DNA of 6,433 bases. Origin: Thermoplasmata archaeon (GTDB lineage Archaea; Thermoplasmatota; Thermoplasmata; Thermoplasmatales; Thermoplasmataceae). The DNA lies in NCBI GenBank assembly GCA_021804185.1, contig JAJZKL010000068.1, positions 1-6,433 on the forward strand, written 5' to 3'. Made by a program: the position numbers and the translations under genes. Positions 6,253 through 6,433 of the stretch are shown here, one piece after another (positions within the stretch are counted from its first letter, which is position 1; each line of letters starts with the position of its first letter). Under the pieces are notes generated by a model. The model was given only the letters and a program-made list of their open reading frames with translations, did no database searches and was not told the DNA's origin.

Positions 6253-6433
6253 ATGTTTTTGAAAGTTGCAAGAAAGGTCAGGTTTTATGGAATTGTTCAG
6301 GGAGTAAATTTCAGGAACAAAATGGCAAGGCTGGCTAAAATGATGGGTATCACCGGATGGGTAAGGAATCTTGATGACGGATCGGTTGAAGCACACCTGG
6401 AAGGGGATCAGGAAACCATTCAGTCAATGATAC
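6253..6433 (+). CDS. acyP: Acylphosphatase (3' end off window)
   Basis: The first 60 residues of an acylphosphatase, a small (about 90-residue) cytosolic enzyme that hydrolyses acyl phosphates such as carbamoyl phosphate and 1,3-bisphosphoglycerate. The signature FYGIVQGVNFRNKM (residues 12-25) forms the phosphate-binding loop, with the catalytic Arg at residue 21. GITGWVRNLDDGSVE (32-46) carries the conserved Asn (residue 39) that positions water. About one third of the protein lies beyond the right edge. Two starts are possible: the ATG at 6253, only one base from the GGGG ribosome site, or the TTG at 6259, which is better spaced (six bases) from the same AGGGG. Either leaves the domain intact. 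It is co-transcribed with the DRG-type GTPase; a functional link is not implied. Confidence 0.92.
   Translation, partial: MFLKVARKVRFYGIVQGVNFRNKMARLAKMMGITGWVRNLDDGSVEAHLEGDQETIQSMI

Noticed and set aside
5323..6396. Several minus-strand open frames opposite the GTPase and acylphosphatase genes
   Set aside because: They overlap genes with complete family motifs, show low-complexity or unlikely composition, and have no promoter or ribosome site support.

Overview
This window looks like chromosomal DNA of a euryarchaeon of the Thermoplasmata, probably an acidophilic member of the Thermoplasmatales. Three things suggest this. First, the gene content is archaeal: a presenilin-type protease, a type IA topoisomerase with a C-terminal string of zinc ribbons, an Mtq2/HemK2-type methyltransferase and a DRG-family GTPase with a TGS domain. 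Second, there is a secreted peptidase of the acid-acting G1 (eqolisin) family. Third, signals are archaeal: AT-rich TATA-like boxes about 27-29 bases before start codons (leaderless pattern), GGTG/GGAGG-type ribosome sites elsewhere, and heavy AGG/AGA and ATA use. The species cannot be named from this sequence.

Layout, left to right. (1) 1-783, minus strand: presenilin/signal-peptide-peptidase homologue whose C-terminus (with the expected PAL motif) lies beyond the left edge. It overlaps the end of topA by 20 bases and seems to use a CTG start. (2) 764-3094, minus: topA, with a TTG start. (3) 3095-3237: divergent promoter region. (4) 3238-3813, plus: Mtq2/HemK2-like protein methyltransferase, TTG start. 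(5) 3836-4005, minus: a decayed, frameshifted 5' remnant of a G1-peptidase-like gene. (6) 4173-4973, plus: an intact G1-type secreted peptidase, head-to-head with that remnant and followed by a terminator-like hairpin. (7) 4974-5163: non-coding, with a 13-bp direct repeat just before the next gene. (8) 5164-6249, plus: DRG-family GTPase. (9) 6253 to the right edge, plus: acylphosphatase, 3' truncated by the window, in an apparent operon with the GTPase.

Functionally this is mainly housekeeping DNA: DNA topology, membrane proteolysis, translation-termination-factor methylation, a ribosome-associated GTPase and a small phosphatase. The exception is the 3.8-5.0 kb interval, a small accessory patch of secreted acid-peptidase genes, one alive and one dead. 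I see no mobile element, CRISPR array, RNA gene or clearly new multi-gene system. The most interesting points are the peptidase remnant, the inferred CTG start of the presenilin homologue, and the promoter-proximal repeats.
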